Source: Martelella sp. AD-3
GTDB lineage: Bacteria; Pseudomonadota; Alphaproteobacteria; Rhizobiales; Rhizobiaceae
NCBI RefSeq assembly: GCF_001578105.1
Contig: NZ_CP014276.1
Coordinates: 62,001 to 126,000, forward strand
DNA length: 64,000 nucleotides
Direction: 5' to 3'
How positions within the stretch are numbered: position 1 is the stretch's first letter; every line of letters starts with the position of its first letter. Below are positions 25,456 through 33,919 of this stretch, piece by piece. The translations under genes and the position numbers were made by a program. The notes beneath the pieces are model-generated. The model saw only the letters and a program-made list of their open reading frames with translations, was not told the origin of the DNA and did not search any database.

Positions 25456-26577
25456 ATGTTGGCAGCGACGGCAACGCGATCCGCGTTTTATTTCCACGAG
25501 CAGACATTGTGGTTTTCAGCCGGTCAATCGGCGCTGGTCGTACCGGTCGGCGGCTGGGTGCAGCCGCCTGCCTCCGGCGGCCACGCCGATTCCCCCGAGC
25601 CGAAAAGCCGGACGGTCTCGCTGGCAAGCGTATCGGGCCTGTTTAATGCCTATGATCGCAAGGTCGCGCCCGCAGCCCCGCGCGAGGCGCTTCTGGCGAT
25701 CCATCCGGCCTCCTATCTCGACCGGCTGAAGGCGGCCAGCGATGCCGGCGGCGGGGCGCTGCACCCGACGGCGCCGTTTGCCGGAGGCAGTTACGAGATC
25801 GCGCTTCTGTCTGCCGGGCAGGCCCTTGCCGCCGTCACCGACGTTGCAGGCGGCGGGCGCCGCCGCGCCTATGCGATCACCCGGCCATCCGGCCATCATT
25901 GCCTGCCCGACACGCCGATGGGCTTCTGCCTGCTTGCCAATGTGGCGGTCGCCGTCAGGGCGGCGCAGGCGAAGGGGCGCAAACGGATCGCGGTGATCGA
26001 CTGGGACGTCCACCACGGCAACGGAACCGAGGCGTGTTTTTATGACGACCCCTCGGTGCTGACGGTCTCGATCCATCAGGAAGGCTGCTTCCCGCCCGGT
26101 CGGTCCGGAGGGGTGGAATCGCGCGGGACAGGGGCCGGCGAGGGCTTCAACCTCAACGTCCCGCTCTGGCCAGGCAGCGGTCATGCGGTCTACATGGCCG
26201 CGCTCGAGCATATCGTGCTGCCTGCGGTCGCGGACTTTGCGCCCGACATGATCGTCGTCGTCAATGGGCTCGACGCCAATGCCGTCGATCCGCTGGCGCG
26301 CATGCTGCTTCACGCCGGCAGTTACAAGGCGATGACCGAGGCAGTTTCGAAACTGGCGGATGCGGTGTGCGAGGGCCGGCTGGCCGTTGTTCAGGAAGGC
26401 GGCTATTCGGATGCCTATGTTCCGTTCTGCGCCCATGCGGTGATGGCAGGGCTTGCCGGCGTGAGCGATCCGGTCGACGACCCGTTCATGGGGATCGTGG
26501 CGGCCCAGCAGCCGGGAGCGGATTTCAATGCCGCCCATATCGCCGCGCTGAAACGGCATCACAGCTGGCGGGACTGA
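25456..26577 (+). CDS. class II HDAC-like zinc amidohydrolase
   Basis: 373 residues. Deacetylase-fold zinc hydrolase: RPSGHH with general bases H157/H158, DWDVHHGNGTE with zinc ligands D184 and H186, and GLDANAVDPLARM giving the third ligand D273 (usually GFDAHxxDPLG, so the loop is slightly divergent). In bacteria this family removes acyl groups from small amides such as acetylpolyamines; a histone substrate is excluded by context. Co-transcribed with a Liv-type importer, and GMC and aldehyde dehydrogenases lie just upstream. I infer hydrolysis of an imported N-acyl amine. Confidence 0.9.
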   Translation: MLAATATRSAFYFHEQTLWFSAGQSALVVPVGGWVQPPASGGHADSPEPKSRTVSLASVSGLFNAYDRKVAPAAPREALLAIHPASYLDRLKAASDAGGGALHPTAPFAGGSYEIALLSAGQALAAVTDVAGGGRRRAYAITRPSGHHCLPDTPMGFCLLANVAVAVRAAQAKGRKRIAVIDWDVHHGNGTEACFYDDPSVLTVSIHQEGCFPPGRSGGVESRGTGAGEGFNLNVPLWPGSGHAVYMAALEHIVLPAVADFAPDMIVVVNGLDANAVDPLARMLLHAGSYKAMTEAVSKLADAVCEGRLAVVQEGGYSDAYVPFCAHAVMAGLAGVSDPVDDPFMGIVAAQQPGADFNAAHIAALKRHHSWRD

Positions 26578-26586
26578 GAAATTGAG

Positions 26587-26610
26587 GCGCGGCGGGGTTT
26601 GCCGCCGCGC
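26587..26610. terminator. bidirectional hairpin between amidohydrolase and iacI
   Basis: GCGCGGCGG and CCGCCGCGC form a perfect 9-bp stem with a 6-nt loop, followed on the + strand by GCTCTTTCCT. Both flanking genes point toward it, so it likely stops transcription from both sides. Confidence 0.6.
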
Positions 26611-26621
26611 GCTCTTTCCTG

Positions 26622-27188
26622 TCAGGGCTTCAGCAGCACGGATTTCGACGGATAGTCGGATGCCCATGTTGCCGGCAGCGGCGCGACGAAGACGTTTTCC
26701 GTGCGGGTGCGGGTGATCTTCCACACGCCATCGGGCTCCTTGCGGAAGGCATTGTTGAGGCGCGACGAACGCAGCAGCGCCTTGCCGTCGGAGAACAGCC
26801 AGGGCTGCATATGCACCCACTGGCCATCGGCGGTCTTGCCGCCTTCGTGGACGTGGATCTGCTCGGAAGTCAGGTAATGGCAGTTGAGGATCAGCGCCGG
26901 GTCCTGCTTCTGCCCCCAGAATCCCTCGAAATGCTTGCGGATCGCTTCAGCGCCATCGGCCTTGCCGAACTGGTTGTCGTAATATTCGCCAACGCCTTCC
27001 CAGACCGCGTCCTCCGTATAGAGTTGCATGATCAGGTCGATCCGTTCCTTGTCGTCCGTCACGCCATATTCCGGCACGGGCGTATCGCAAAGGAACATGT
27101 AGCGCGCCTGGATGCGGCGGATATCGGCCTCGGCTTCCAGAATTTCGATCCGGCGCGTCAGCGCCGCGATATCAGTTTCGTGCGTCAT
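26622..27188 (-). CDS. iacI: SnoaL/NTF2-like protein, IacI type
   Basis: 188 residues with an NTF2/SnoaL-like cone fold: TRRIEILEAEADIRRIQARYMFLCDTP at the start, then LIMQLYTEDAVWEGVGEYYDNQFGKADGAEAIRKHFEGFWG. Known iac clusters for indole-3-acetate breakdown contain one small SnoaL-like member, IacI, of poorly defined function. Divergent from the iacHABCDEFG operon and preceded by the same operator-like element, it fits that role. Assignment by context plus fold; other SnoaL-like dehydratases/isomerases look similar. Confidence 0.75.
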   Translation of the reverse strand: MTHETDIAALTRRIEILEAEADIRRIQARYMFLCDTPVPEYGVTDDKERIDLIMQLYTEDAVWEGVGEYYDNQFGKADGAEAIRKHFEGFWGQKQDPALILNCHYLTSEQIHVHEGGKTADGQWVHMQPWLFSDGKALLRSSRLNNAFRKEPDGVWKITRTRTENVFVAPLPATWASDYPSKSVLLKP

Positions 27189-27328
27189 AAGAAATCCCCG
27201 TTGGAAAGCCGTCAGAAGCAGCTTTCGTCATTTTGTTCGGTGCGAAGCGCTGCGATGCTTGGAACGCCGGCGCGTGGCCCGGATTGCCGGGCGCTCAAAA
27301 ACGTAAAGCCTGTCGCACCATGGTCAAG

Positions 27329-27346
27329 CGGTAATATTCACGTAAA
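27329..27346. promoter_or_regulatory. conserved operator-like element, copy 4 (iacI side)
   Basis: CGGTAATATTCACGTAAA, identical over 18 bp to the copy between the LysR and Dabb genes more than 11 kb away. It directly precedes a TTGACC hexamer reading toward iacI. Confidence 0.65.
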
Positions 27347-27624
27347 TTTATCTTTGTCCGCACGACGTGCCCAAGCTCTTGATTGCAGGCAATTTCGGAT
27401 TGACGAAAAACAGTTTTGCAGGCCCGGCAACACTGCGCATGCGCAATCCATGTTAGAAGGATATCCGCAACAGATGCTCTGACGGCAATGTCCGACCAGT
27501 CCATCACCGAATAGGATTTTCAGCGGCTCCGCATTGCTTGCGCAGCCGCCGCATCTGTTTTAAGTATCTGAAAATAAATAAAAAAATAGAATTTTGTTTC
27601 GGATTCAGGATTGACAGCGTCGCA

Positions 27625-27647
27625 ATTTACGGTAATTTTCACGTAAA
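27625..27647. promoter_or_regulatory. conserved operator-like element, copy 5 overlapping the iacH promoter
   Basis: CGGTAATTTTCACGTAAA at 27630-27647, one mismatch from copies 1 and 4. Here the left flank adds TTTACG, which is complementary to CGTAAA on the right, making the clearest inverted repeat of the set. With TTGACA at 27611-27616 as -35, the -10-like TAATTT (27633-27638, 16-bp spacer) lies inside the element, so a bound protein would block RNA polymerase. Confidence 0.65.
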
Positions 27648-27679
27648 AGGGGACGGGATAAATTCCCGCTAAAAGCAAC

Positions 27680-28843
27680 ATGACGACGCTCTCAGACCCC
27701 AAGGCCGGGGATACGGCCTTTGTCTCGACATTTTCGCTCGGCGCCGGCGATGGCCCGACCGTTGCTGTGAAGGACTGCATCGACATTGCGGGCATGGTCA
27801 CGCGCTGCGGGTCTGCCGCTTATGCGGACTTTGCGCCTGCCGCGCAGCACGCCGCCGTGATCGAGCGCTTGCTTTCCGCCGGATGCCGGATCGTCGGCAA
27901 GGCGCGCATGCATGAGATCGCCTATGGCATGACCGGCGTGAACGCTTTTGAGGGCACGCCGGTCAATCCGCGCTGGCGCGATCGCATTCCCGGCGGCTCG
28001 TCGTCGGGGTCGGCCGTGGCGGTCGCAGCCGGCGCTGTCGATTTCGCCATCGGAACCGATACCGGCGGCTCGGTGCGCCAGCCGGCGATATGCTGCGGCG
28101 TCATCGGCCTGAAGCCGACCTTCGGTAGCATCGACCGCACTGGCGCTTTGCCTGCCGAAAGCTCGCTGGACTGTATCGGCCCGTTCGCCCGCGACATGAC
28201 AATGATCGAGCGCGCGATGACAGCGATTGCGCCGGGTTTCGCGCCCGTTGCCCTGGATCATGCGCCGCGTCTCGGAAAGCTCAATCTCGAGGTCGGCATT
28301 GCACCGGAAATGGGCGAGGCGCTTGACGCCATTGCCGATGCCACGGCCGGCACGGTCACGCTTTCCGGCATGGATGACGCGTTCAAGGCGGCAATGACGA
28401 TCATCGCCCGGGAGACGCTTGCCGCAAATCTTGCGCTATTGGATGCCGGCGCGCCCTTCGGAGACGATATCAAGGCCAGGCTGGAGGGCGCGCGGGCGGT
28501 TAGCGATGCGCAGCTCGAAGCGGCCGAAGCGGTGCGCCGCACGTTCACGGCCGAGGTCGACGCGGCGCTTGAGACAGTCGACGCGATCGTGACGCCGGCG
28601 CTGCCGAGCCCGTCGCCGCTTCTGAGCGACGCGCATGATCCCAACAAGGTGCTGCCGCTGACCCGGTTCCTGCGACCGTTCAATCTGTCCGGCCACCCGG
28701 CGATCATTCTGCCGGCGCCGACGTCGGGCGGGCTGCCGTCCGGCGTGCAGATTATCGCGCGCCGCGGCGAGGATGCGCGTCTTTGCGCCATCGCCCGCAG
28801 GTTTTGCCAAACACATTCGACTTTTCAGGTGAAGGACTATTGA
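27680..28843 (+). CDS. iacH: amidase-signature family protein, IacH type
   Basis: 387 residues, shorter than the usual 450-500. Amidase-signature triad visible: K31 (VAVKDCID), S107 (GGSSSGSAVA) and S131 (GTDTGGSVRQPA). The AS-family core is complete to the C-terminus. iac clusters include an amidase, iacH, not essential for the ring-cleavage steps; here it heads the operon. A role in releasing indole-3-acetate from amide forms (indole-3-acetamide or amino-acid conjugates) is plausible but inferred. iacA starts one base after its stop. Confidence 0.85.
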   Translation: MTTLSDPKAGDTAFVSTFSLGAGDGPTVAVKDCIDIAGMVTRCGSAAYADFAPAAQHAAVIERLLSAGCRIVGKARMHEIAYGMTGVNAFEGTPVNPRWRDRIPGGSSSGSAVAVAAGAVDFAIGTDTGGSVRQPAICCGVIGLKPTFGSIDRTGALPAESSLDCIGPFARDMTMIERAMTAIAPGFAPVALDHAPRLGKLNLEVGIAPEMGEALDAIADATAGTVTLSGMDDAFKAAMTIIARETLAANLALLDAGAPFGDDIKARLEGARAVSDAQLEAAEAVRRTFTAEVDAALETVDAIVTPALPSPSPLLSDAHDPNKVLPLTRFLRPFNLSGHPAIILPAPTSGGLPSGVQIIARRGEDARLCAIARRFCQTHSTFQVKDY

Positions 28844-28844
28844 G

Positions 28845-29984
28845 ATGAACTCTCTGAAACCCATGCCGACCGATGCGGGGCTTGATGCGCTCAAGACCGA
28901 GCTCAGGTCCAGAAGCGACGAATTCCAGGCCTTGCGCCATATCCCGATGGATATTGTCGCCAAGTTCAAGAACATCGGTGTCTACCGGGCCTTCGTTCCC
29001 GAGCGTTTCGGCGGCGACAACCTGTCTCCGCAGGCTTTCTGTCGCCTGATCGAGGAGATTTCCAGCGCCGATGCCTCCGCGGGCTGGGTTGCGAGCTTTG
29101 GCGTTTCGGCGACCTATCTGGCGGCGTTGCCGCCGGAGACCTATGCGAAGATCTACGGCGCCGATCCCGACACCGTCTTTGCCGGCGCGATGTTCCCGCC
29201 GCATGAGGCCCGCAGGACCCCGGAGGGTTTTGAAGTCAGCGGGCGCTGGCCATGGGGTTCGGGCATTATGGGGGCGTCGCTCGCCGGCGGCGGCATCAAG
29301 GTCGAAGGCGAAAGCAGCCCGCTGCCGCGCTCCGCCGTCATGCCGCGCGACAAGGTCGTCGTCGAGGAAACCTGGGACGCGGTCGGCCTTCGGGCCACCG
29401 GCAGCCACGACATCATCGCCGACAAGGTGATCGTGCCGGAAGACTGGACCTTCATACGCGGCAGCACGCCGCAGATGGACGACCCGATCTTCCGCTATCC
29501 GGCGATGGCGCTTGCCGCCCAGGTTCTGGCGGTCGTAGCGCTTGGCGCCGCCCGCGGCGCGCTCGACTGGGTGAAACAGGATGCGCTCAACCGCGCCTCG
29601 ATCACCGGCGCGCCAAGCCCGGCCGCCCGCGCCTATGTCCAGATCGATTTCGCCCGCGCCGAAGGGCTTCTCGGCGGCGCGCGCGCCGCCTTCTACGACA
29701 CGATCGAGGAGGGATGGCGGCAGATGCAGGAAAATGGCGAGGTCGATCCGACCACGCAGATCCGCCTGCGCCACGCCGCCTCGCGGGCCGCTCAGGACGG
29801 CGCGGAAGCCGCGCGCATCGCCTTCACGCTCGGCGGGTCGAACGCCATGGCCACCGGCCATCCGCTCGGCCGGGCGATGATCGACGCGGCCTGTGTCGCC
29901 CAGCACGCCTTCATCAATACCGGCAGCAATCAGGCGGCGGGCGCGGCGCTGTTCGAACAGCCGACGCCGCCCGGTTATCCGTGA
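28845..29984 (+). CDS. iacA: indole-3-acetate monooxygenase, acyl-CoA-dehydrogenase-like (IacA)
   Basis: 379 residues with an acyl-CoA dehydrogenase fold like flavin-dependent group D monooxygenases (HsaA, HpaB-C2 type): IPMDIVAKFKNIGVYRAFVPERFGGDNLSPQ, EEISSADASAGWVASFG, then VSGRWPWGSGI and a helical C-terminal domain with LGGSNAMATGHPLGRAMID. In the iac pathway IacA, with flavin supplied by IacG, hydroxylates the indole ring as the first attack on IAA. Followed by iacB and the Rieske genes, the characteristic gene set. Confidence 0.9.
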   Translation: MNSLKPMPTDAGLDALKTELRSRSDEFQALRHIPMDIVAKFKNIGVYRAFVPERFGGDNLSPQAFCRLIEEISSADASAGWVASFGVSATYLAALPPETYAKIYGADPDTVFAGAMFPPHEARRTPEGFEVSGRWPWGSGIMGASLAGGGIKVEGESSPLPRSAVMPRDKVVVEETWDAVGLRATGSHDIIADKVIVPEDWTFIRGSTPQMDDPIFRYPAMALAAQVLAVVALGAARGALDWVKQDALNRASITGAPSPAARAYVQIDFARAEGLLGGARAAFYDTIEEGWRQMQENGEVDPTTQIRLRHAASRAAQDGAEAARIAFTLGGSNAMATGHPLGRAMIDAACVAQHAFINTGSNQAAGAALFEQPTPPGYP

Positions 29985-30010
29985 GTTTCCATTTCTGAAA
30001 GGACCACCCG

Positions 30011-30373
30011 ATGTCAGAACCGACACCGATCCGCACACTGCTGTGCTTTGCCATGCAGCCGGCCTTCTTCGATCTGCCGTTTTCCGGGATCGGGCCCGTC
30101 TGGAAAGGCACGCAGACCCTGATGGCCAGCATATCGAAACTCGAAGGCGTGGAGGTCATCGGCACGCTCGATGATGACCAGACCCAGGTGGGAACATCCC
30201 AGTCCTTTCCGTGGACCTGGTACATGCTGTGCGATTTTCCCGACCGCCAGTCGGTCATCGCCGCCTGCAACTTCCTGCGCACCATCGTCGTCGATGACGA
30301 TGACCACCGTCTCTGGAAATACATGCGCGTCGAGGCCCGGATGGGCCGGGCGCTGACGATTCCCGAACTCTGA
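30011..30373 (+). CDS. iacB: small protein of unknown mechanism, IacB type
   Basis: 120 residues, no recognised catalytic motif: FAMQPAFFDLPFSGIGPVWKGTQTLMASISKLEGVEVIGTLDDDQTQ, then WPFTW-like SFPWTWYMLCDFPDRQSV and a basic C-terminus. It occupies the iacA-iacB-iacC position. In described iac clusters IacB is a small protein of unclear role. The short length and ferredoxin-like alternation suggest a Dabb/EthD-like fold, but this is a guess. Shine-Dalgarno AAAGGA precedes the ATG. Confidence 0.75.
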   Translation: MSEPTPIRTLLCFAMQPAFFDLPFSGIGPVWKGTQTLMASISKLEGVEVIGTLDDDQTQVGTSQSFPWTWYMLCDFPDRQSVIAACNFLRTIVVDDDDHRLWKYMRVEARMGRALTIPEL

Positions 30374-30392
30374 GCCTTTGAGAGGAGCATCC

Positions 30393-31679
30393 ATGTCTTA
30401 CGCATCGCCGCAGACAATGCCGAAATTCAGCGACCTCGACGCGCTTTACTCGCCTGACGCGAAGGTGGCCACGTCGATGTACGAGGACCCCGACCTTTTC
30501 AAAGAGGAGATGGAACGCATCTTCCACCGCACCTGGGTCTGGGTCGCCCATGAAAGCGAAGTGCCCGACAAGGGCTCGTTCAAGCTCTCGCATGTCGGCC
30601 TTGAGCCGGTAATCGTGGCGCGCGACCGCAAGGGCGTTCTGCATGTCATGGTCAACCGCTGCCGCCACCGCGCGGCGACAGTCTGCGAGGTCAAGAAGGG
30701 CAAGACCTCGTCCTTCCAGTGTCCCTATCACGGCTGGGGCTATGGCCTTGACGGCTCGCTGCGGGCGCTTCCCTATCCCGAGCAGTATGGCGACGACTTC
30801 AGCAAGGAGCAGCACGGTCTCAAGCGCCTGCGCACCGAAAGCTATCAGGGCATGGTGTTCGCCACCTTCAACGAGGATATCGAGCCGCTGACCGATTTCC
30901 TCGGTCCGAAGGTCTGCCGCTATATCGACCTGTTCATGAAGCAGGGCGGCGGTTTTCCGGTGAAGGTGCTGGGCGAACATCAGTTCACGGTTCCGATGAA
31001 CTGGAAGGTCCAGCTCGAAAACACCACCGACGCCTATCACTTCCCAGTGGTCCACAAGAGCTTCATGCAGACGCTCGATGGCGCGACGGAAGACATGTTT
31101 GACTTCCTCGACAAGGGCAAGGGCTGGGTCGAGGATCTCGGCAACGGTCATTCGGTGATGATGATGATCCCTGAACTCGAGGATCTCGATGCCAATCTCG
31201 ATCAGCCGATCCCCGAGCGGTTTGAGGGCCTCGCTGAGGAACTGCGCGGCGAGGGCTATCCGGAGGATCAGGTGCGCAAGATCGTGCGCGCCGTCGGCGG
31301 CGCGGGCTTCAACCTCAACCTGTTCCCCAATGTCTCCTTCTCGCTCGCCTTCTTCCGTGTGCTGACGCCGGTTGCGGTCGATCGCACGGACATCCGCCAT
31401 ATCGCTATCGGGATGGAAGGCGGACCGGCGGCCGCGAACCGAGCGCGCATCCGTCTTCACGAGCATTTCCAAGGGCCGATGGGCTTCGGCTCGCCCGATG
31501 ATGCGGAAGTGTGGGAACGCGTCCAGCGCGGCACCAAGGGCGGCGAGGATCTGCCGATCCTGGTCAACCGGGGCATCGTCGATGAGGAGCCGGGCGAGTT
31601 GGGTCCGCGCGGGCATATCAGCGCCGAAACCGGCATGCGCGCCGCCTACAAGATGTGGAAGAGGATGATGTCGGTATGA
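30393..31679 (+). CDS. iacC: Rieske ring-hydroxylating dioxygenase large subunit (IacC)
   Basis: 428 residues from the ATG at 30393 (GAGAGGAG upstream). Rieske [2Fe-2S] ligands C90-x-H92 (NRCRHRAA) and C110-x2-H113 (FQCPYHGWGY). The mononuclear iron site follows in MNWKVQLENTTDAYHFPVVHKS, with two histidines and a downstream acid. In iac pathways IacC/IacD with the reductase IacF act on the oxidised indole-acetate intermediate on the route to catechol. The iacD start overlaps its stop (ATGA). Confidence 0.92.
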   Translation: MSYASPQTMPKFSDLDALYSPDAKVATSMYEDPDLFKEEMERIFHRTWVWVAHESEVPDKGSFKLSHVGLEPVIVARDRKGVLHVMVNRCRHRAATVCEVKKGKTSSFQCPYHGWGYGLDGSLRALPYPEQYGDDFSKEQHGLKRLRTESYQGMVFATFNEDIEPLTDFLGPKVCRYIDLFMKQGGGFPVKVLGEHQFTVPMNWKVQLENTTDAYHFPVVHKSFMQTLDGATEDMFDFLDKGKGWVEDLGNGHSVMMMIPELEDLDANLDQPIPERFEGLAEELRGEGYPEDQVRKIVRAVGGAGFNLNLFPNVSFSLAFFRVLTPVAVDRTDIRHIAIGMEGGPAAANRARIRLHEHFQGPMGFGSPDDAEVWERVQRGTKGGEDLPILVNRGIVDEEPGELGPRGHISAETGMRAAYKMWKRMMSV

Positions 31680-32170
31680 CCGCGACCAAAGCAACCAACG
31701 ATCTGGCGCTGCTGCAGAAGGTCAGCGCCTTTATATGGAATGAGGCGGCACTGCTCGATGCCAAGGACTACGATGCCTGGCTCGATCTGTGGACCGACGA
31801 CGGCATGTACACGCTGCCGATCGGCGATACCGAGGATTTCGACAACGCCGTGAACCTCTGCCATGATAACGCCAAGATGCGGCGCGACCGCGTCGGGCGT
31901 TTTCAAAGGGGTTTCGCGATTTCCTCGGCGCCGCCGGCCGAAACAGTCCGCACCGTGTCTCGCTTCGTGATCACCAGGGTCGAGGGCGATGAAGTCACGG
32001 TCGAAAGTGCCGAACACCTGATCGAGGACAAGTTCGGCCGTCAGCGCGTGTGGGCCGGCAATGTCACCCACCGGCTTGTGGCCGATGGCGACAGCTTCAG
32101 GATCGACGCCAAGATCGTCCGCCTTCTCAACTCCGACGGGATGCTGAATTCGTTCAGCTATCTGTTCTGA
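31676..32170 (+). CDS. iacD: ring-hydroxylating dioxygenase small subunit (IacD)
   Basis: 164 residues from the ATG at 31676, coupled to iacC by a 4-base overlap. NTF2-like beta-subunit fold: VSAFIWNEAALLDAKDYDAWLDLWTDDGMYTLPIG, then SRFVITRVEGDEVTVESAEHLIEDKFGRQRVWAGNVTHRLV. Structural partner of the alpha subunit, usually as alpha3beta3. Its stop shares one base with the iacE start. Confidence 0.9.
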   Translation: MTATKATNDLALLQKVSAFIWNEAALLDAKDYDAWLDLWTDDGMYTLPIGDTEDFDNAVNLCHDNAKMRRDRVGRFQRGFAISSAPPAETVRTVSRFVITRVEGDEVTVESAEHLIEDKFGRQRVWAGNVTHRLVADGDSFRIDAKIVRLLNSDGMLNSFSYLF

Positions 32171-32931
32171 TGGCCGCGCCCCTGCCTGAAAAGATCCAGA
32201 CTGCGGTGGTCACCGGCGGCGCGCGCGGTCTGGGCGCCGAGATCGTCCGCGCGCTGCATCGCGCGGGCTTCCGGGTCGTCATTTCCGATGTCGATCCGGA
32301 GCCCGCCGCAGCGCTCGCCTCCACGCTCGATCTCGCCGGCGAGACGGCGGTGACGGCAACGCTTGACGTCAACAGGCCGGAAGACTTCCAGACCGTGCTC
32401 GACAAATGCATCGAGCGCTGGGGCTCGGTCGAGGTGCTCGTCAACAATGCGGCCCGCACCGCCGTCAAGCCGGTGCTGGAGATCGATCCCGCGGAATTCA
32501 ACGCCATCCTCGCCACCAATGCCGGCGGGGTCTTCGCCGGCAGCCAGATATTCGGCCGTCATTTCAAGGCGCGCGGCTATGGCCGGATCGTCAATCTGGC
32601 CTCGCTCGCAGGCCAGAACGGCGGCACGGCCACGGGCGCGCATTACGCGGCGTCCAAGGGCGCGATCCTGACGCTCACCAAGGTCTTCGCCCGCGATCTC
32701 GCGCCCTTCGGCGTGACCTGCAACGCCATCGCGCCGGGGCCGATGGATACGCCGATGGTGCGCTCGGTGATCACGCCGGACAAGATGGCCGCGGCGCTCG
32801 CCAACATTCCGGTCGGCGAACTCGGCGATCCGGTCTTCGTCGCCGAACTCGCGGCGCTTCTGGCCGGCCCGAAGGCCAGCTTCGTCAATGGCGCCTGCTG
32901 GGACGTCAATGGCGGCATCTACATGCGGTGA
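32170..32931 (+). CDS. iacE: short-chain dehydrogenase/reductase (IacE)
   Basis: 253 residues from the ATG at 32170. Classical SDR: cofactor motif VVTGGARGLGAEI, NNAA at VEVLVNNAART, catalytic serine region IVNLASLAGQNGGTATGAHYAASKGAIL (S and YxxxK), then FGVTCNAIAPGPMDTPMV. In the iac set IacE is the SDR that processes an early oxindole-type intermediate; the exact reaction is from literature knowledge and not visible here. Coupled to iacD by a one-base overlap. Confidence 0.9.
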   Translation: MAAPLPEKIQTAVVTGGARGLGAEIVRALHRAGFRVVISDVDPEPAAALASTLDLAGETAVTATLDVNRPEDFQTVLDKCIERWGSVEVLVNNAARTAVKPVLEIDPAEFNAILATNAGGVFAGSQIFGRHFKARGYGRIVNLASLAGQNGGTATGAHYAASKGAILTLTKVFARDLAPFGVTCNAIAPGPMDTPMVRSVITPDKMAAALANIPVGELGDPVFVAELAALLAGPKASFVNGACWDVNGGIYMR

Positions 32932-32939
32932 GGTTTATC

Positions 32940-33908
32940 ATGGAAGAACAAACGCTCACTTTGAAGATAGCCGAACGGATCGAGGAGCCGGGCAATATCG
33001 TGCGCTTGCGGCTGGTGGATCCGGAGGGCGCGGCGCTGCCGAAATTTGAGGCGGGCGCGCATCTCGACCTTCATTTGCGCGACGGCGCGCTCGATCTGTG
33101 GCGGCAGTATTCGCTTTGCTCCGATCCAGCCGAGACCGGGTTTTACGAGATCGGCGTTTTGCTCGATCCCAAAACGCGCGGCGGCTCGTCGGCTGTTCAC
33201 CGCCTCGCCGTGCCGGGTGCGCGTTTTGAGGTCGAGGGCCCGCGCAACCATTTCCCGCTTGCAGAAGACGCCGAAACGACGGTGCTGTTCGGCGGCGGCA
33301 TAGGGGTCACGCCGATGCTGGCGATGGCGCAGCGTCTTCACGCGCTCGGTCGCGATTTCACGCTGCACTACTGCACGCGGTCGCGGGACCGCACGGCATT
33401 TCGGACAGTGATCGAACAGGCGCCTTGGGCCGAAAGCGTGGTCTTCCATTTCGACGACGGCGATGACGCGCAGAGGCTCGATCTCGCCCGCGATCTGCCG
33501 CCGCCCGGCAAGAACACGCATCTCTACGTTTGTGGTCCCGAAGGTTTCATGGACTGGCTGATCGGCTACGCCGAGGCGAATGGCCATGACGGCGGCACTG
33601 TGCACCGGGAGTATTTTTCCGCCGATATCGATGCCTCCGGCGACACGTTTGAAGTCGAGGCCCGGCTTTCCGGGGTCACGGTCACGATCGGACCGGAAGA
33701 CACGATTGCCAAGGCGCTGGCGCGCGCCGGCGTCAAGATCGAGGTCAAATGCGAGGAAGGGGTCTGCGGCACCTGCGTCACCGACGTTCTGGAGGGCACG
33801 CCCGATCACCGCGACAAGTTTCTGACCGATGAAGAGCGCGAGGAAGGCACGATGATCTGCGCCTGCTGTTCGCGCGCCTGCACCTCCAGGCTCGTTCTGG
33901 ATATCTAG
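32940..33908 (+). CDS. iacF: phthalate-dioxygenase-reductase-type electron transfer protein (IacF)
   Basis: 322 residues from the ATG at 32940. Domain order: flavin-binding barrel (WRQYSLCSDP), NAD-binding domain (TVLFGGGIGVTPMLAMAQRL, then THLYVCGPEGFMDWLI), and a C-terminal plant-type [2Fe-2S] ferredoxin with CEEGVCGTC and a distant CACC. This class IA reductase layout supplies electrons directly to IacCD without a separate ferredoxin. iacG follows within about 10 bp. Confidence 0.92.
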   Translation: MEEQTLTLKIAERIEEPGNIVRLRLVDPEGAALPKFEAGAHLDLHLRDGALDLWRQYSLCSDPAETGFYEIGVLLDPKTRGGSSAVHRLAVPGARFEVEGPRNHFPLAEDAETTVLFGGGIGVTPMLAMAQRLHALGRDFTLHYCTRSRDRTAFRTVIEQAPWAESVVFHFDDGDDAQRLDLARDLPPPGKNTHLYVCGPEGFMDWLIGYAEANGHDGGTVHREYFSADIDASGDTFEVEARLSGVTVTIGPEDTIAKALARAGVKIEVKCEEGVCGTCVTDVLEGTPDHRDKFLTDEEREEGTMICACCSRACTSRLVLDI

Positions 33909-33919
33909 GGAGAATGACA

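Larger units (their letters stand above)
27189..27679. promoter_or_regulatory. iacI-iacH divergent control region
   Basis: 491 bp with no credible gene. It contains two copies of the conserved element (27329-27346 and 27630-27647). A strongly AT-rich tract at about 27565-27600 sits just before a TTGACA hexamer (27611-27616), like an UP element. The iacH-proximal copy covers the expected -10 position. On the minus strand a TTGACC hexamer (27327-27322) abuts the iacI-proximal copy. The layout fits negative control of both directions by one factor. Confidence 0.6.

Noticed and set aside
25456..26577. Reading the HDAC-like gene as a true histone or protein deacetylase
   Set aside because: Bacterial members with this zinc site act on small amides, and the gene is in a transporter operon.
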